Source of the DNA: Gluconobacter frateurii
GTDB taxonomy: Bacteria; Pseudomonadota; Alphaproteobacteria; Acetobacterales; Acetobacteraceae
Reading direction: 5' to 3'
NCBI RefSeq assembly: GCF_002723955.1
Contig: NZ_BEWN01000005.1
Span: 304,643-368,642, forward strand
DNA: 64,000 nucleotides
This document shows, one piece after another, positions 37,490 through 45,459 of the stretch; within the stretch, counting starts at the first letter, position 1, and every line of letters starts with the position of its first letter. The notes beneath the pieces were generated by a model that saw only the letters and a list, made by a program, of their open reading frames with translations, was not told the origin of the DNA and did not search any database. Both the position numbers and the translations under genes were made by a program.

Positions 37490-39223
37490 GTGTCTCATTT
37501 AGCCAAATTAAAATCTGCCACCTCTAGAAAGGAGCTCGCTCTGATCTTGGGGTATAAGCCTAAGAGCATGACTGCGATCGTTTACAAAACGCCAACCGCC
37601 GACAAGTATGCGACGTTTGATATAGATAAGAAATCTGGTGGGAAGCGGACGATTAAAGCTCCTGCTCCCAAGCTCAAGAATCTACAGTCGCACCTTTCTC
37701 ACGTGCTCTATCAATGTCTTGCAGAGATTGATAGAGCACGTGATGCAAAGCCAATTTCTTTCGGATTTCGTCAGGATCGCTCAATCACCGAAAACGCTTC
37801 ACGCCATAAAAGACGGCGATGGGTGCTTAACTTAGATTTGGAAGATTTCTTCCCATCATTTAATTTCGGGCGAGTGCGAGGATTTTTCCTTAAGGATAAG
37901 GCGTTTGATCTCCATCCGGAGGTGGCGACGACAATAGCGCAGATTGCATGTGACGGAACCGCCCTGCCACAGGGAAGCCCATGTTCGCCTGTTATCTCGG
38001 AGCTGATAGCTCAGATTCTAGATATGCGCCTTGTTCGGTTGGCCAAGAAACATGGCGTAACCTATACGCGCTATGCAGACGACATTACGTTCTCCACCAG
38101 CCAGAAAGATTTCCCAGCGGGCCTAGCCCAAGTCGACGAGAGCGATCCTTCAGTGTGGCACCTCAGCGACGAACTCACGCGTAAAATCGTCACGTCGGGG
38201 TTTGCAATTAACAATGCTAAAACCCGAATGAATTTTCGCGGCAGCAGGCAAATAGTCACAGGTTTGGTGGTCAACGAGAAAGTCAACATTCGCAGCGACT
38301 ATTACCGTCGCGCTCGCGCTATGTGCGACACGCTGTTTCAGACGGGTCAATATTACAAAGCTGTTATCAAACCAGATGATGCGGACGAAGAGCCGAAGCC
38401 GGAAGTCACCAGCAATCTCAACCCGCTTCAAGGCATTCTTGGACACATTTACGCAGTCACTCAAAGTGCAGAGCGCAGGGAAGTCTCTGAGCAGCGGCAG
38501 AACCCACGTGCGATCCGCAAGCTTTTCCGTCGTTTTCTTTTTTACAAGTACTGTATAGTTCTAAATGAGCCCTTGATTGTCACCGAAGGCAAGACCGATC
38601 CTGTCTACTTGCGCGAAGCTGTCAAAAGTCGTGTCAAATTTCAACCAATGCTCGGCGCGCATGGAAAGGATGGTTTCAAACACGCCGTGAGGTATTTCAA
38701 TTACGGTGGCCTAGCTCATGAGGTGATGGATTTAGGTGGAGGCACCGGTGATTTAAAATCGATTCCGCTTGATTATCTGCGCAATCTTAAGCCCTCGAAA
38801 GGGACACATAAACCGTTTGCGTATAAACCGATGAAATATCCAGTAATTATTGTACTTGACAACGATGATGGCCTCGCAGCGGTAGCAAGTACTGTTAAAA
38901 AGAATTTTGGAACCGAGATCGACAAAAAATCAACCCAAGACTTTTATAATGTAATTGATAATCTCTATATCGTGAAAACTCCTGAAGATGGCTCAAAAAA
39001 TACTTGCATTGAAGACATGTTTCCAAAGGAGTGGCGTGAATACAAAATTAACGGCAAGAAACTGAATACCGCCAGCAAGATTGATCCCTCAAAAGATTTA
39101 AGCAAGGAGGCTTTCGCAAAATCAGTCGTTAAGGCTAACGCAGACAAGATTGATTTCTCTGGGTTTGATCCTCTGTTAGAGCGCATTTGCAAAGCAGTCC
39201 AACACTATGCTGCTAAGTCCTGA
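37490..39223 (+). CDS. Retron reverse transcriptase fused to TOPRIM domain
   Basis: A 577-residue protein from GTG 37490 (GTG 37484 is also possible). The RT half (residues ~1-300) has the retron NAxxH motif as NASRH (102-106), LNLDLEDFF, PQGSP (160-164), catalytic YADD (195-198) and the VTG motif (256-258). The C-terminal half has a TOPRIM domain with Glu366 in TEGKTD and Asp457/Asp459 in VLDNDDG. RT-TOPRIM fusion is the architecture of retron Ec67 (Eco2), known as an anti-phage system in which msDNA restrains a nuclease-like effector. Bases here are visibly more A+T rich than in neighbours, consistent with transfer. Confidence 0.92.
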   Translation: MSHLAKLKSATSRKELALILGYKPKSMTAIVYKTPTADKYATFDIDKKSGGKRTIKAPAPKLKNLQSHLSHVLYQCLAEIDRARDAKPISFGFRQDRSITENASRHKRRRWVLNLDLEDFFPSFNFGRVRGFFLKDKAFDLHPEVATTIAQIACDGTALPQGSPCSPVISELIAQILDMRLVRLAKKHGVTYTRYADDITFSTSQKDFPAGLAQVDESDPSVWHLSDELTRKIVTSGFAINNAKTRMNFRGSRQIVTGLVVNEKVNIRSDYYRRARAMCDTLFQTGQYYKAVIKPDDADEEPKPEVTSNLNPLQGILGHIYAVTQSAERREVSEQRQNPRAIRKLFRRFLFYKYCIVLNEPLIVTEGKTDPVYLREAVKSRVKFQPMLGAHGKDGFKHAVRYFNYGGLAHEVMDLGGGTGDLKSIPLDYLRNLKPSKGTHKPFAYKPMKYPVIIVLDNDDGLAAVASTVKKNFGTEIDKKSTQDFYNVIDNLYIVKTPEDGSKNTCIEDMFPKEWREYKINGKKLNTASKIDPSKDLSKEAFAKSVVKANADKIDFSGFDPLLERICKAVQHYAAKS

Positions 39224-39321
39224 TGGTAATTCACCCCGCCGGATTGTGTCTTCAAACCTGTCAATTCGGGGCTTGGATGGCAAGGATGAGGCGTAAAGCC
39301 GTCAACGCCGCTTTAGTAAGG

Positions 39322-39353
39322 GCCTGTCTGCTTCAAGAGTTAAGCCGACAGGC
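39322..39353. repeat. Hairpin before the tyrosine recombinase
   Basis: GCCTGTCTGCTT and AAGCCGACAGGC pair in 11 of 12 positions around an 8-base loop. It lies about 140 bases before the recombinase gene with no T tract. A recombination or regulatory site is possible. Confidence 0.45.
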
Positions 39354-39493
39354 AGCCGACGCCTACATGTAGGACATGAGCTGAGCCATTCGGGTTTCCG
39401 GAAAACGGACGGTCGGCAATAGTTCTCGTTATCCGTCGATATCCTTTCCAGACTTCTGATTGCTGCATGTGCAGCTGATCAGGAGAAAGTATC

Positions 39494-40132
39494 ATGGAAA
39501 AGAAAACGCGTTTTCCATCGCCTACGCTGAAGGCGTCCGTGCCCTGGAATGCAGGAAAAATAGTTGGCGCCAAGCGGGCGCTCAAAGAAAAGCACGTCTG
39601 GGCAATTCGGTTCTGGCTGGGGAGCGAACAGCGTGTCAGAGACAGAGCTTTGTTTGATCTTGCTCTCGATAGCAAACTCAGAGGCTGCGATCTTGTCAGC
39701 CTTCGTATCGGCGATGTCGTTACCAGCGGTCAGGTGCGCCACCGAGCCATGGTCGTCCAACAGAAAACCCGGCGACCTGTACAATTCGAAATTACAGAAA
39801 CAACGCGGGAAAGCGTGCGGGCGTGGCTGGAGCATCGAGGTGGTGGCCTGAATGAGTATGTTTTTCCAAGTCGCCTAAGCGCCAAAGCTCACCTGAGCAC
39901 AAGGCAATACGCCCGGCTTCTGGATCAATGGGTTCAGGCGATAGGACTTATCCCCGGGGAATATGGAACGCATTCGCTCCGCCGGACTAAGGTTGCCATG
40001 ATTTACAAACGAACCGGCAATATCCGGGCGGTGCAGATCCTGCTGGGTCATTCAAAACTGGATAGTACGGTTCGATACCTTGGGGTGGATGTAGAGGACG
40101 CTCTGGCATTGTCGGAAGCCACTGATCTCTGA
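39494..40132 (+). CDS. Short tyrosine recombinase/integrase
   Basis: A 212-residue protein that is mostly the catalytic domain of phage-type integrases. Active-site residues: Arg in SKLRGCDLVSL, HSLRR, LLGHSKLDSTVRYLG with nucleophile Tyr. The core-binding N-terminal domain is very short. Such short forms occur on alphaproteobacterial plasmids and transposons. GGAGAAAG lies about 7 bases upstream of the start. It may have helped place the retron or the plasmid segment here. Confidence 0.85.
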   Translation: MEKKTRFPSPTLKASVPWNAGKIVGAKRALKEKHVWAIRFWLGSEQRVRDRALFDLALDSKLRGCDLVSLRIGDVVTSGQVRHRAMVVQQKTRRPVQFEITETTRESVRAWLEHRGGGLNEYVFPSRLSAKAHLSTRQYARLLDQWVQAIGLIPGEYGTHSLRRTKVAMIYKRTGNIRAVQILLGHSKLDSTVRYLGVDVEDALALSEATDL

Positions 40133-40170
40133 AATCGAGTATGCCTCAGGAATTCTCTACCTCCTCCTTT

Positions 40171-40193
40171 TGTGTACATGATATGATGACACA
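40171..40193. promoter_or_regulatory. Probable Phd/PIN operator
   Basis: An inverted repeat with TGTGT and ACACA ends, and near-symmetric half-sites TGTGTACATGAT / ATGATGACACA. It ends 13 bases before the antitoxin ATG and overlaps the expected promoter. Confidence 0.55.
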
Positions 40194-40206
40194 TAAGGAG
40201 GAGACC

Positions 40207-40479
40207 ATGAGCGAGCATCTTTCAGATAACGCAGCATCCCTACAGAAAGTCGGTGTTCGGGAGTTCCGGGGGAACCTGACAGCGTATCTGCGCCAGGTCA
40301 GACAGGGTAGTACGATTCTCGTGACGTCTCATGATGAGGTTGTGGCTGAACTGCGGCCACCAGCTCCTTCCTATCGCCCCCGCCGTCAGCCAGGAGCGCT
40401 TCGAGGACGGATCAGAATGAGCGAAGATTTTGATGAGACACCACCGGACATTCTTGAGAGCATGGAACGCGACTTGTGA
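40207..40479 (+). CDS. Phd/YefM-type antitoxin
   Basis: A 90-residue antitoxin. The N-terminal Phd fold is visible as VGVREFRGNLTAYLRQVRQGSTILVTSHDEVVAELRP. The acidic C-terminal tail (SEDFDETPPDILESMERDL) would neutralise the toxin. AAGGAGGAG precedes ATG 40207. Its stop overlaps the toxin start (GTGA). Confidence 0.9.
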   Translation: MSEHLSDNAASLQKVGVREFRGNLTAYLRQVRQGSTILVTSHDEVVAELRPPAPSYRPRRQPGALRGRIRMSEDFDETPPDILESMERDL

Positions 40480-40859
40480 AGGTTCTGCTCGATACGCATG
40501 CGTTGCTGTGGTGGCTTTCGGACTCTGACCGGCTGGGTGAGAATGCACGGGAGATCATTGCAGATCCGGTCCACGATATTCTGGTGAGTATCGTGTCATT
40601 ATGGGAGATTGCGGTCAAAATCCGTATCGGAAAACTGGGCGCGGATATGAACGATATTCTGGCAGCCATTCCTGCGGAATGTTTCTCGCTACTACAAATA
40701 CGGCCCGAACACCTGCAGATCCTTATGTCTTTGCCTCTGCATCATCGTGATCCCTTTGATCATCTCCTGATGGCACAGGCGCAAGCTGAACACGCCACAT
40801 TACTTTCGGAAGACGGACAAATGGATCATTACCCCGTCAAGCGAATACGCTGTTCGTGA
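40476..40859 (+). CDS. PIN-domain ribonuclease toxin
   Basis: A 127-residue PIN toxin starting at GTG 40476. Acidic metal site: Asp6 in LLDTHALLWW, Glu in SLWEIAVK, Asp in HRDPFDHLLMAQA. LLDTHALLWW and SLWEIAIK are typical of the PIN subfamily that pairs with Phd antitoxins. It is coupled to the preceding antitoxin by a 4-base overlap. The gene looks intact. Confidence 0.9.
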   Translation: MKVLLDTHALLWWLSDSDRLGENAREIIADPVHDILVSIVSLWEIAVKIRIGKLGADMNDILAAIPAECFSLLQIRPEHLQILMSLPLHHRDPFDHLLMAQAQAEHATLLSEDGQMDHYPVKRIRCS

Positions 40860-40982
40860 AGCAGAAACTGCCGTCAGAATACGTCTCCATGTCAAGACAT
40901 TCCGTCCCTCAGCGACGTTACCGTAAGCCGACATCAACGGGCAGGTTTCTGCGCGGCGACATGGTGGGAACTGAACGCACAA

Positions 40983-41014
40983 CAGCAGGTGGAGAGGCCA
41001 GGACGGCCACCTGC
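40983..41014. terminator. Terminator-like hairpin between Phd/PIN and hydrolase genes
   Basis: AGCAGGTGG (40983-40991) and CCACCTGCT (41006-41014) are perfect arms with inner GGCC pairing. It is placed between convergent genes and lacks a clear T run. Confidence 0.45.
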
Positions 41015-41048
41015 TGACGCTAAACGTCACATCGTTATGATGCGATTA

Positions 41049-41885
41049 TCATCCGGTAATGAACGCCAGGATATCTGCATTGATGACGTCTGCATGTGTC
41101 GTGTGCATGCCGTGCGGATAGCCGGGATAGATTTTCAGCGTGCTGTCCTGAAGCAGCCTGTCCTGAAGGATCGCCGCGTTCTGGTAAGGCACGACCTGAT
41201 CATCATCGCCCTGTAGCACAAGCACCGGTAATGTGATGGCCTTCAGATCCTCGGTCTGATCCGTTTCGGAAAATGCCCTGATACCCTCGTAATGGGCCTT
41301 GACGCTGCCCATCATGCCCTGACGCCACCAGTTGCGGATCGTGCCTTCCGAAACCTCTGCTCCCGGGCGGTTGAAGCCGTAGAACGGTCCGCTGGCCACA
41401 TCGACAAAGAACTGCGCGCGATTGGCCGCAAGCCCGGCACGCAGTCCGTTCAGGACTGCGATCGGTGCGCCTTCAGGGCTGCGGTCCGTCTGGACCATCA
41501 GGGGCGGCACGGAACTGATGAGCACGGCCTTGGCAACACGTCCCTGAGGCTGACCATATTTCGCGACATAGCGGGCAACCTGGCCCCCGCCGGTTGAATG
41601 TCCGACATGGATGGCGTTTTTCAGATCGAGATGTTCGACAACGGCCGATGTGTCCGCCGCATAATGATCCATGTCATGCCCGTCGCTCACCTGTGCCGAG
41701 CGACCATGACCGCGACGGTCATGCGCGATCACGCGAAACCCCTTGCCCAGGAAAAACAGCATCTGCGTGTCCCAGTCATCGGCGCTAAGCGGCCAGCCAT
41801 GATGGAAGACGATCGGCTGGGCATCCTTCGGTCCCCAGTCCTTGTAGAAAATCTCTACGCCATCAGATGTCGTGACGAATGACAT
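41049..41885 (-). CDS. Alpha/beta hydrolase, non-haem chloroperoxidase-like
   Basis: A 278-residue alpha/beta hydrolase close to cofactor-free haloperoxidases and aryl esterases. Oxyanion region HHGWPLSADDWD, nucleophile Ser in GHSTGGG, Asp in LQGDDDQVVP and His in PHGMHTTH form the triad. Cytoplasmic; the natural substrate is unknown, with ester or perhydrolysis activity likely. It is divergent from the MerR gene, and its promoter has the 19-bp spacer expected for MerR control. Confidence 0.88.
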   Translation of the reverse strand: MSFVTTSDGVEIFYKDWGPKDAQPIVFHHGWPLSADDWDTQMLFFLGKGFRVIAHDRRGHGRSAQVSDGHDMDHYAADTSAVVEHLDLKNAIHVGHSTGGGQVARYVAKYGQPQGRVAKAVLISSVPPLMVQTDRSPEGAPIAVLNGLRAGLAANRAQFFVDVASGPFYGFNRPGAEVSEGTIRNWWRQGMMGSVKAHYEGIRAFSETDQTEDLKAITLPVLVLQGDDDQVVPYQNAAILQDRLLQDSTLKIYPGYPHGMHTTHADVINADILAFITG

Positions 41886-41925
41886 GATACGCCTCCTTGC
41901 CGATCAATAACGGGATACTGGTCAG

Positions 41926-41956
41926 AGCCTAACGTTGAAGGTAGCTTTAAGGTCAA
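41926..41956 (-). promoter_or_regulatory. MerR-type promoter of the hydrolase gene
   Basis: On the minus strand TTGACC (41951-41956), a 19-base spacer, and TAGGCT (41926-41931). The spacer carries TTAAAG and TTCAA half-sites. A 19-base spacer is the classic MerR-family target. Confidence 0.65.
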
Positions 41957-41984
41957 GCTGTTTTCATGACCGGGGGGAGAAATC

Positions 41985-42494
41985 ATGAAGATTGGAGAAC
42001 TGGCACGGCTAAGTGGCCTGACACCGTCAAGGATCCGGTTCTATGAGCGCATTGGACTGCTGAAAACGGTTGATCGTCGGCCCAACGGATACCGGACTTA
42101 TCCGCAGCAGGCCGTGATGATCCTGGGTCTCATCACAACGGCGCAGCGGGCCGGGTTTACACTGGATGAAATCCGCACCCTGCTGCCTCCTGATCTGGAA
42201 CACTGGGACCATGCTACATTGATGGATGCCCTGACACGCAAGATTGCGGATATCGAAGCGCTGCAGGCACGCCTGGCCCAGAGCAGGGTGCATCTGCTCC
42301 GTCTGATCGAGGATATTCAGGCGCGCCCCGACGACATGGACTGTGCGGCCAATGCGCATCGTGTCCTGACGAACATGCTTGCGGAACAGCCTGAAGCCCT
42401 CGACGTCACGTCGGACGATATCCGCCTTCTGGATAAGACGAACCGCCGCCAGTCGGTAAGCCCTGGCCGCCGTAAAAAGATGGCCTCCCGTTAA
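41985..42494 (+). CDS. MerR-family transcriptional regulator
   Basis: A 169-residue MerR protein. The N-terminal winged helix is KIGELARLSGLTPSRIRFYERIGLL. A coiled coil follows (DALTRKIADIEALQARLAQSRVHLLRLIEDI), then a short C-terminal tail. It lacks the metal-binding cysteine cluster of MerR/ZntR proteins, so an organic or redox signal is likelier. GGGGGGAGAAATC precedes the ATG. It probably controls the three nearby genes that have 19-bp-spacer promoters. Confidence 0.9.
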   Translation: MKIGELARLSGLTPSRIRFYERIGLLKTVDRRPNGYRTYPQQAVMILGLITTAQRAGFTLDEIRTLLPPDLEHWDHATLMDALTRKIADIEALQARLAQSRVHLLRLIEDIQARPDDMDCAANAHRVLTNMLAEQPEALDVTSDDIRLLDKTNRRQSVSPGRRKKMASR

Positions 42495-43183
42495 GCCCCA
42501 TCCAGAAGCGCCACCACTTTCCTTGCGGTCGCCCTGGCGGAAAAGGGGTTCTGTCCCGTCACCAGCCGTCCATCCGTCACGACATGGGACATGAACGGAA
42601 GCAGCGCCTTTTCATAGATCGCGCCCCGTGCCTTCATCTGCGCTTCTGCGTTGTAGGGGATTTCGCGCGCGACACCCGCCAGCCTCTCCTCGGTCCATGA
42701 AAATCCGGTGATTTTCCGACCGCGGACCAGAAAGGAACCGTCTGCAAGCCGGGTGTTCAGCAGTCCGCAATATCCATGACAGACAGCGGAGACAACGCCG
42801 CCCTTTTCCCATAGCGCGCGGGTGATGGCCTGAAGGCCCTCATTGCCGGGAAAATCCCACATCACACCATGACCGCCGGTGAAGTAGATCGCATCATAAT
42901 CGCCCGGATTGATGTCTGCGGGGGTGGGTGTTGACGACAGCAGGGCCATTTTTGCCGGATCGGCCAGCCAGGCTTTGGTGGAGGCATCGCGCATCGGCCA
43001 TTTCAATGCACGCGGATCAAGCGGAACCCTGCCGCCTTTTGGGCTGACAATGCGTTGTTCATGACCGCTGGCGGCAAATACGTCCCACGCATGCGTCAGC
43101 TCCGACAGCCATAATCCGGTCGGATGCGCGGAATTGCCGAAATGAGCAGTGTTGGTGACAACGTGAAGGATATGACGGTTCAT
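42491..43183 (-). CDS. DJ-1/PfpI-family (Hsp31-like) protein
   Basis: A 230-residue DJ-1/PfpI protein of the Hsp31-like class. The nucleophilic cysteine is in SAVCHGYCGLL, in the elbow after YFTGGHGVMWDFP. Members are glyoxalase III/deglycase or chaperone proteins active against reactive carbonyls. The 3' end overlaps the MerR gene by 4 bases, converging. A MerR-type promoter lies upstream. Confidence 0.88.
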   Translation of the reverse strand: MNRHILHVVTNTAHFGNSAHPTGLWLSELTHAWDVFAASGHEQRIVSPKGGRVPLDPRALKWPMRDASTKAWLADPAKMALLSSTPTPADINPGDYDAIYFTGGHGVMWDFPGNEGLQAITRALWEKGGVVSAVCHGYCGLLNTRLADGSFLVRGRKITGFSWTEERLAGVAREIPYNAEAQMKARGAIYEKALLPFMSHVVTDGRLVTGQNPFSARATARKVVALLDGA

Positions 43184-43222
43184 GGCTGGCCCTTCTCATG
43201 CGGCAGCGTTTCTGACCACTAT

Positions 43223-43253
43223 CCTGTAACGTTCAAGCCCGGTTGAAGGTCAA
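43223..43253 (-). promoter_or_regulatory. MerR-type promoter of the DJ-1/PfpI gene
   Basis: On the minus strand TTGACC (43248-43253), a 19-base spacer, TACAGG (43223-43228). The spacer centre is a perfect dyad, TTCAA-N6-TTGAA. Confidence 0.7.
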
Positions 43254-43261
43254 TCTGTGGT

Positions 43262-43292
43262 TTGACATTAAATCTGACTTCAAGGTTAACGG
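43262..43292 (+). promoter_or_regulatory. MerR-type promoter of the NAD-epimerase-like gene
   Basis: TTGACA (43262-43267), a 19-base spacer, TAACGG (43287-43292). The spacer carries TTAAA and TTCAA half-sites. The -10 is weak, as is common for activated promoters. Confidence 0.55.
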
Positions 43293-43333
43293 TGTAAGGG
43301 CAAACCTACCTGACATCATGGAGGCAGCCTCAC

Positions 43334-44254
43334 ATGCAGACAATACTGGGCGCAAATGGTCAGATCGCCACGGAACTGGCGCGGACATTGCATCAGCATC
43401 ATACGGGGGCGTTACGGCTTGTGAGCCGCAATCCCCGCAAGGTCAACGAAGACGATACGCTCATCGCGGCGAACCTGCTGGATGCAGGGCAGACGACACA
43501 GGCAGTGAAAGGCAGCCGGATCGTCTACTTTACGGCCGGCCTGCCCCCTGACAGCAAACTCTGGGAGGAACAGTTTCCCGTCATGCTGAGGAATGCCCTG
43601 CAGGGCTGCCGGATGGCGGGGGCCAGCTTTGCCTATTTCGACAATACCTATATGTATTCGCAGAACAGCCAGATCCAGACAGAGGAAACGCGCTTTGCCC
43701 CGGTTGGCCGGAAAGGACGGGTGCGCGCCGCAATGGCCACCATGGTGCTACAGGAAATGGCACGCGGAGACATTCCCGTGCTGATCGCCCGCGCACCGGA
43801 ATTCTATGGCCCGGGAAAAACCCAGAGCTTCACCAACGCCCTGATCATTGACAGGCTGAAAGCAGGTAAAAGGCCTCTGGTGCCTGTTCGTGACGACACC
43901 CGCCGAACCCTTATCTGGACGCCGGATGCGAGCCGCGCGCTGGCAACGCTGGGCAATACACCGGGAGCTTTCGGGCAGACCTGGCATCTGCCGTGCTGTG
44001 ACGAGCGGCCGACCTACAAGACATTTGTTACCATGGCGAGCAGGATTTTCGATCGATCCCCCGGTTATTCGGTCATTGGAAAATGGCCACTGATCATCGC
44101 AGGCATTTTTTCAAAAAAGGTGCGGGAGATCAAGGAATTGCTGCCCCGTTACGAGCAGGACAATTTCTTCGACTCAAGCAAATTCAAACACCATTTTCCC
44201 GAGTTTTCCGTGACGACATATGAAGAGGGTCTGGAACTGATCAGGCAGGAATAG
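43334..44254 (+). CDS. NAD-dependent epimerase/dehydratase-like protein
   Basis: A 306-residue extended SDR protein. The N-terminal site is ILGANGQIATELA, a G-x-x-G-x-(I/A) variant. The middle YMYSQNSQIQTEETRF replaces the usual Tyr-x-x-x-Lys arrangement, so classical catalysis is uncertain. It is divergent from the DJ-1 gene and shares the proposed MerR control. A stress-linked reductase is possible; the substrate is unknown. Confidence 0.8.
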   Translation: MQTILGANGQIATELARTLHQHHTGALRLVSRNPRKVNEDDTLIAANLLDAGQTTQAVKGSRIVYFTAGLPPDSKLWEEQFPVMLRNALQGCRMAGASFAYFDNTYMYSQNSQIQTEETRFAPVGRKGRVRAAMATMVLQEMARGDIPVLIARAPEFYGPGKTQSFTNALIIDRLKAGKRPLVPVRDDTRRTLIWTPDASRALATLGNTPGAFGQTWHLPCCDERPTYKTFVTMASRIFDRSPGYSVIGKWPLIIAGIFSKKVREIKELLPRYEQDNFFDSSKFKHHFPEFSVTTYEEGLELIRQE

Positions 44255-44276
44255 AGAGGCGGATACCGCCCTCTAT
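44251..44276 (+). terminator. Hairpin at the end of the NAD-epimerase-like gene
   Basis: ATAGAG-GGCGG pairs with CCGCC-CTCTAT around a 3-base loop with one bulged A. It begins at the stop codon. There is no long T run. Confidence 0.5.
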
Positions 44277-44457
44277 CGAGACGTAACGATTATGCTTCTA
44301 TTTTCGTTAAAGCGGACTAAATCTACCAACAATCAAATACCTGTGCCATGAGGTCAATTTTATCAGCCAAGTCTGAAGAAATAATAGAACATTCTGTGTC
44401 AAATTTGTGTGATTTCTATCATCTATACTTCTATAAGACGATTCCGAAAGTCAAAAA

Positions 44458-44787
44458 TTAATCTTCAATTATCCATCCATATCGTTCAGCAAGGTTGATG
44501 AGAGGGCCAAACGTACAGGTTGCTGACGTAACTGTTATGTATACGAAATTACTAGCTACAAGAGAAAATATTTGATGAAAAAAGATAGCCAACCCAACAG
44601 TTATTCCTGTTGCAAAGGTGAGCCCGTCCAGCAAATGTCGAAGAAGATTTTTAGATATTACAAATTTTTTCTTGGCGATGGAATCGGATATCACTATTAA
44701 TAAGCAATATCCAATAGAACACGCAAAAAATATTAAACCTACTTGATCCTCTGTTAATGATGAAGCGCCTTGATTAATTGGATGCAT
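44458..44787 (-). CDS. Small membrane protein of unknown function
   Basis: A 109-residue protein with about three hydrophobic segments (VGLIFFACSIGYCLLIVIS, LTFATGITVGLAIFF, ASNFVYITVTSATCTFGPL) and a basic loop IAKKKF. It overlaps the preceding small gene by 14 bases, so the two are co-translated. DNA here is clearly A+T richer than in neighbours. No family recognised. Possible roles include immunity or holin-like partner for the upstream protein; this is speculation. Confidence 0.55.
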   Translation of the reverse strand: MHPINQGASSLTEDQVGLIFFACSIGYCLLIVISDSIAKKKFVISKNLLRHLLDGLTFATGITVGLAIFFHQIFSLVASNFVYITVTSATCTFGPLINLAERYGWIIED

Positions 44788-45055
44788 TTTCTTGTACGCT
44801 CGCTTTTAACGCTTCTGATTCTAGCTTGGCTTCTTTTTCAGAGATTTCTGTAAAATGTGCAGCTGCGATTCCACTGGCGATAGCAACTGCCACGGTACCG
44901 ATAATTCCCACAGGTCCAGCTAAAATAGAAGCACACGCCATGCCCGCTATACGCGGAGCTAAGGTTTCAAATCCAACGGCAGCCATGCCTGCTGCGCCAA
45001 GGCCTGCCTTGATTTTCTCCAAATTCACTATAAATTTCACTTTACCGGAATTCAT
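44774..45055 (-). CDS. Small Gly/Ala-rich hydrophobic protein
   Basis: A 93-residue protein (ATG 45055, with AGAGGCG upstream; ATG 45085 is an alternative). The centre is a long Gly/Ala-rich hydrophobic stretch (AGMACASILAGPVGIIGTVAVAIASGIAAAHF) framed by a basic N terminus and an acidic C terminus. This composition is shared by membrane-acting peptides and some bacteriocin-like proteins, and also by ordinary small membrane proteins. No signal cleavage site is evident. Confidence 0.5.
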   Translation of the reverse strand: MNSGKVKFIVNLEKIKAGLGAAGMAAVGFETLAPRIAGMACASILAGPVGIIGTVAVAIASGIAAAHFTEISEKEAKLESEALKASVQENASN

Positions 45056-45459
45056 GATAACGCCTCTTTTTTTATCATTACTCAACCGTCAATACGTTCA
45101 TTCCAACTCTCATTTCCGCTTCGTTTAGATCAGTGACTCATATATATGCCCACAACGTCCTATTTACCATGCTTCTTTTGTTCAGAGTAAGCAGTACAGT
45201 AATTGGCATAAAAGCATCCAACTTGTATGTATGTGCCTGCAAAATCCCAATAATAAAAAATCTCTGGTGCTGATGCAACCGTTTATGAATTGTTTGGCGA
45301 GCGTCGTTAAAGCGGGATTAAGCTAGATGCAAAGATTTGCGATAAATGAGAATGCTATCGTGATTGTCGAAAGAGCAATCGAGGTCTTTCGATTGGGTAA
45401 ACGACCGGTTTCCCATTCATAATTCCATAAGCCGACCTTCCGCTCTCCCCCCTTCTCGG
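45056..45459. other. A+T-rich intergenic, left edge of the integrative element
   Basis: About 400 bases with no gene that I can support. It separates the small membrane genes from the relaxase and marks where TraG/Trb genes would be expected but are absent. Confidence 0.5.

Noticed and set aside
44539..44544. GTATAC core with TTTCGTATAC flank, one mismatch from the regulon motif
   Set aside because: It lies inside an unrelated small membrane-protein gene far from the locus and is not near a start codon.
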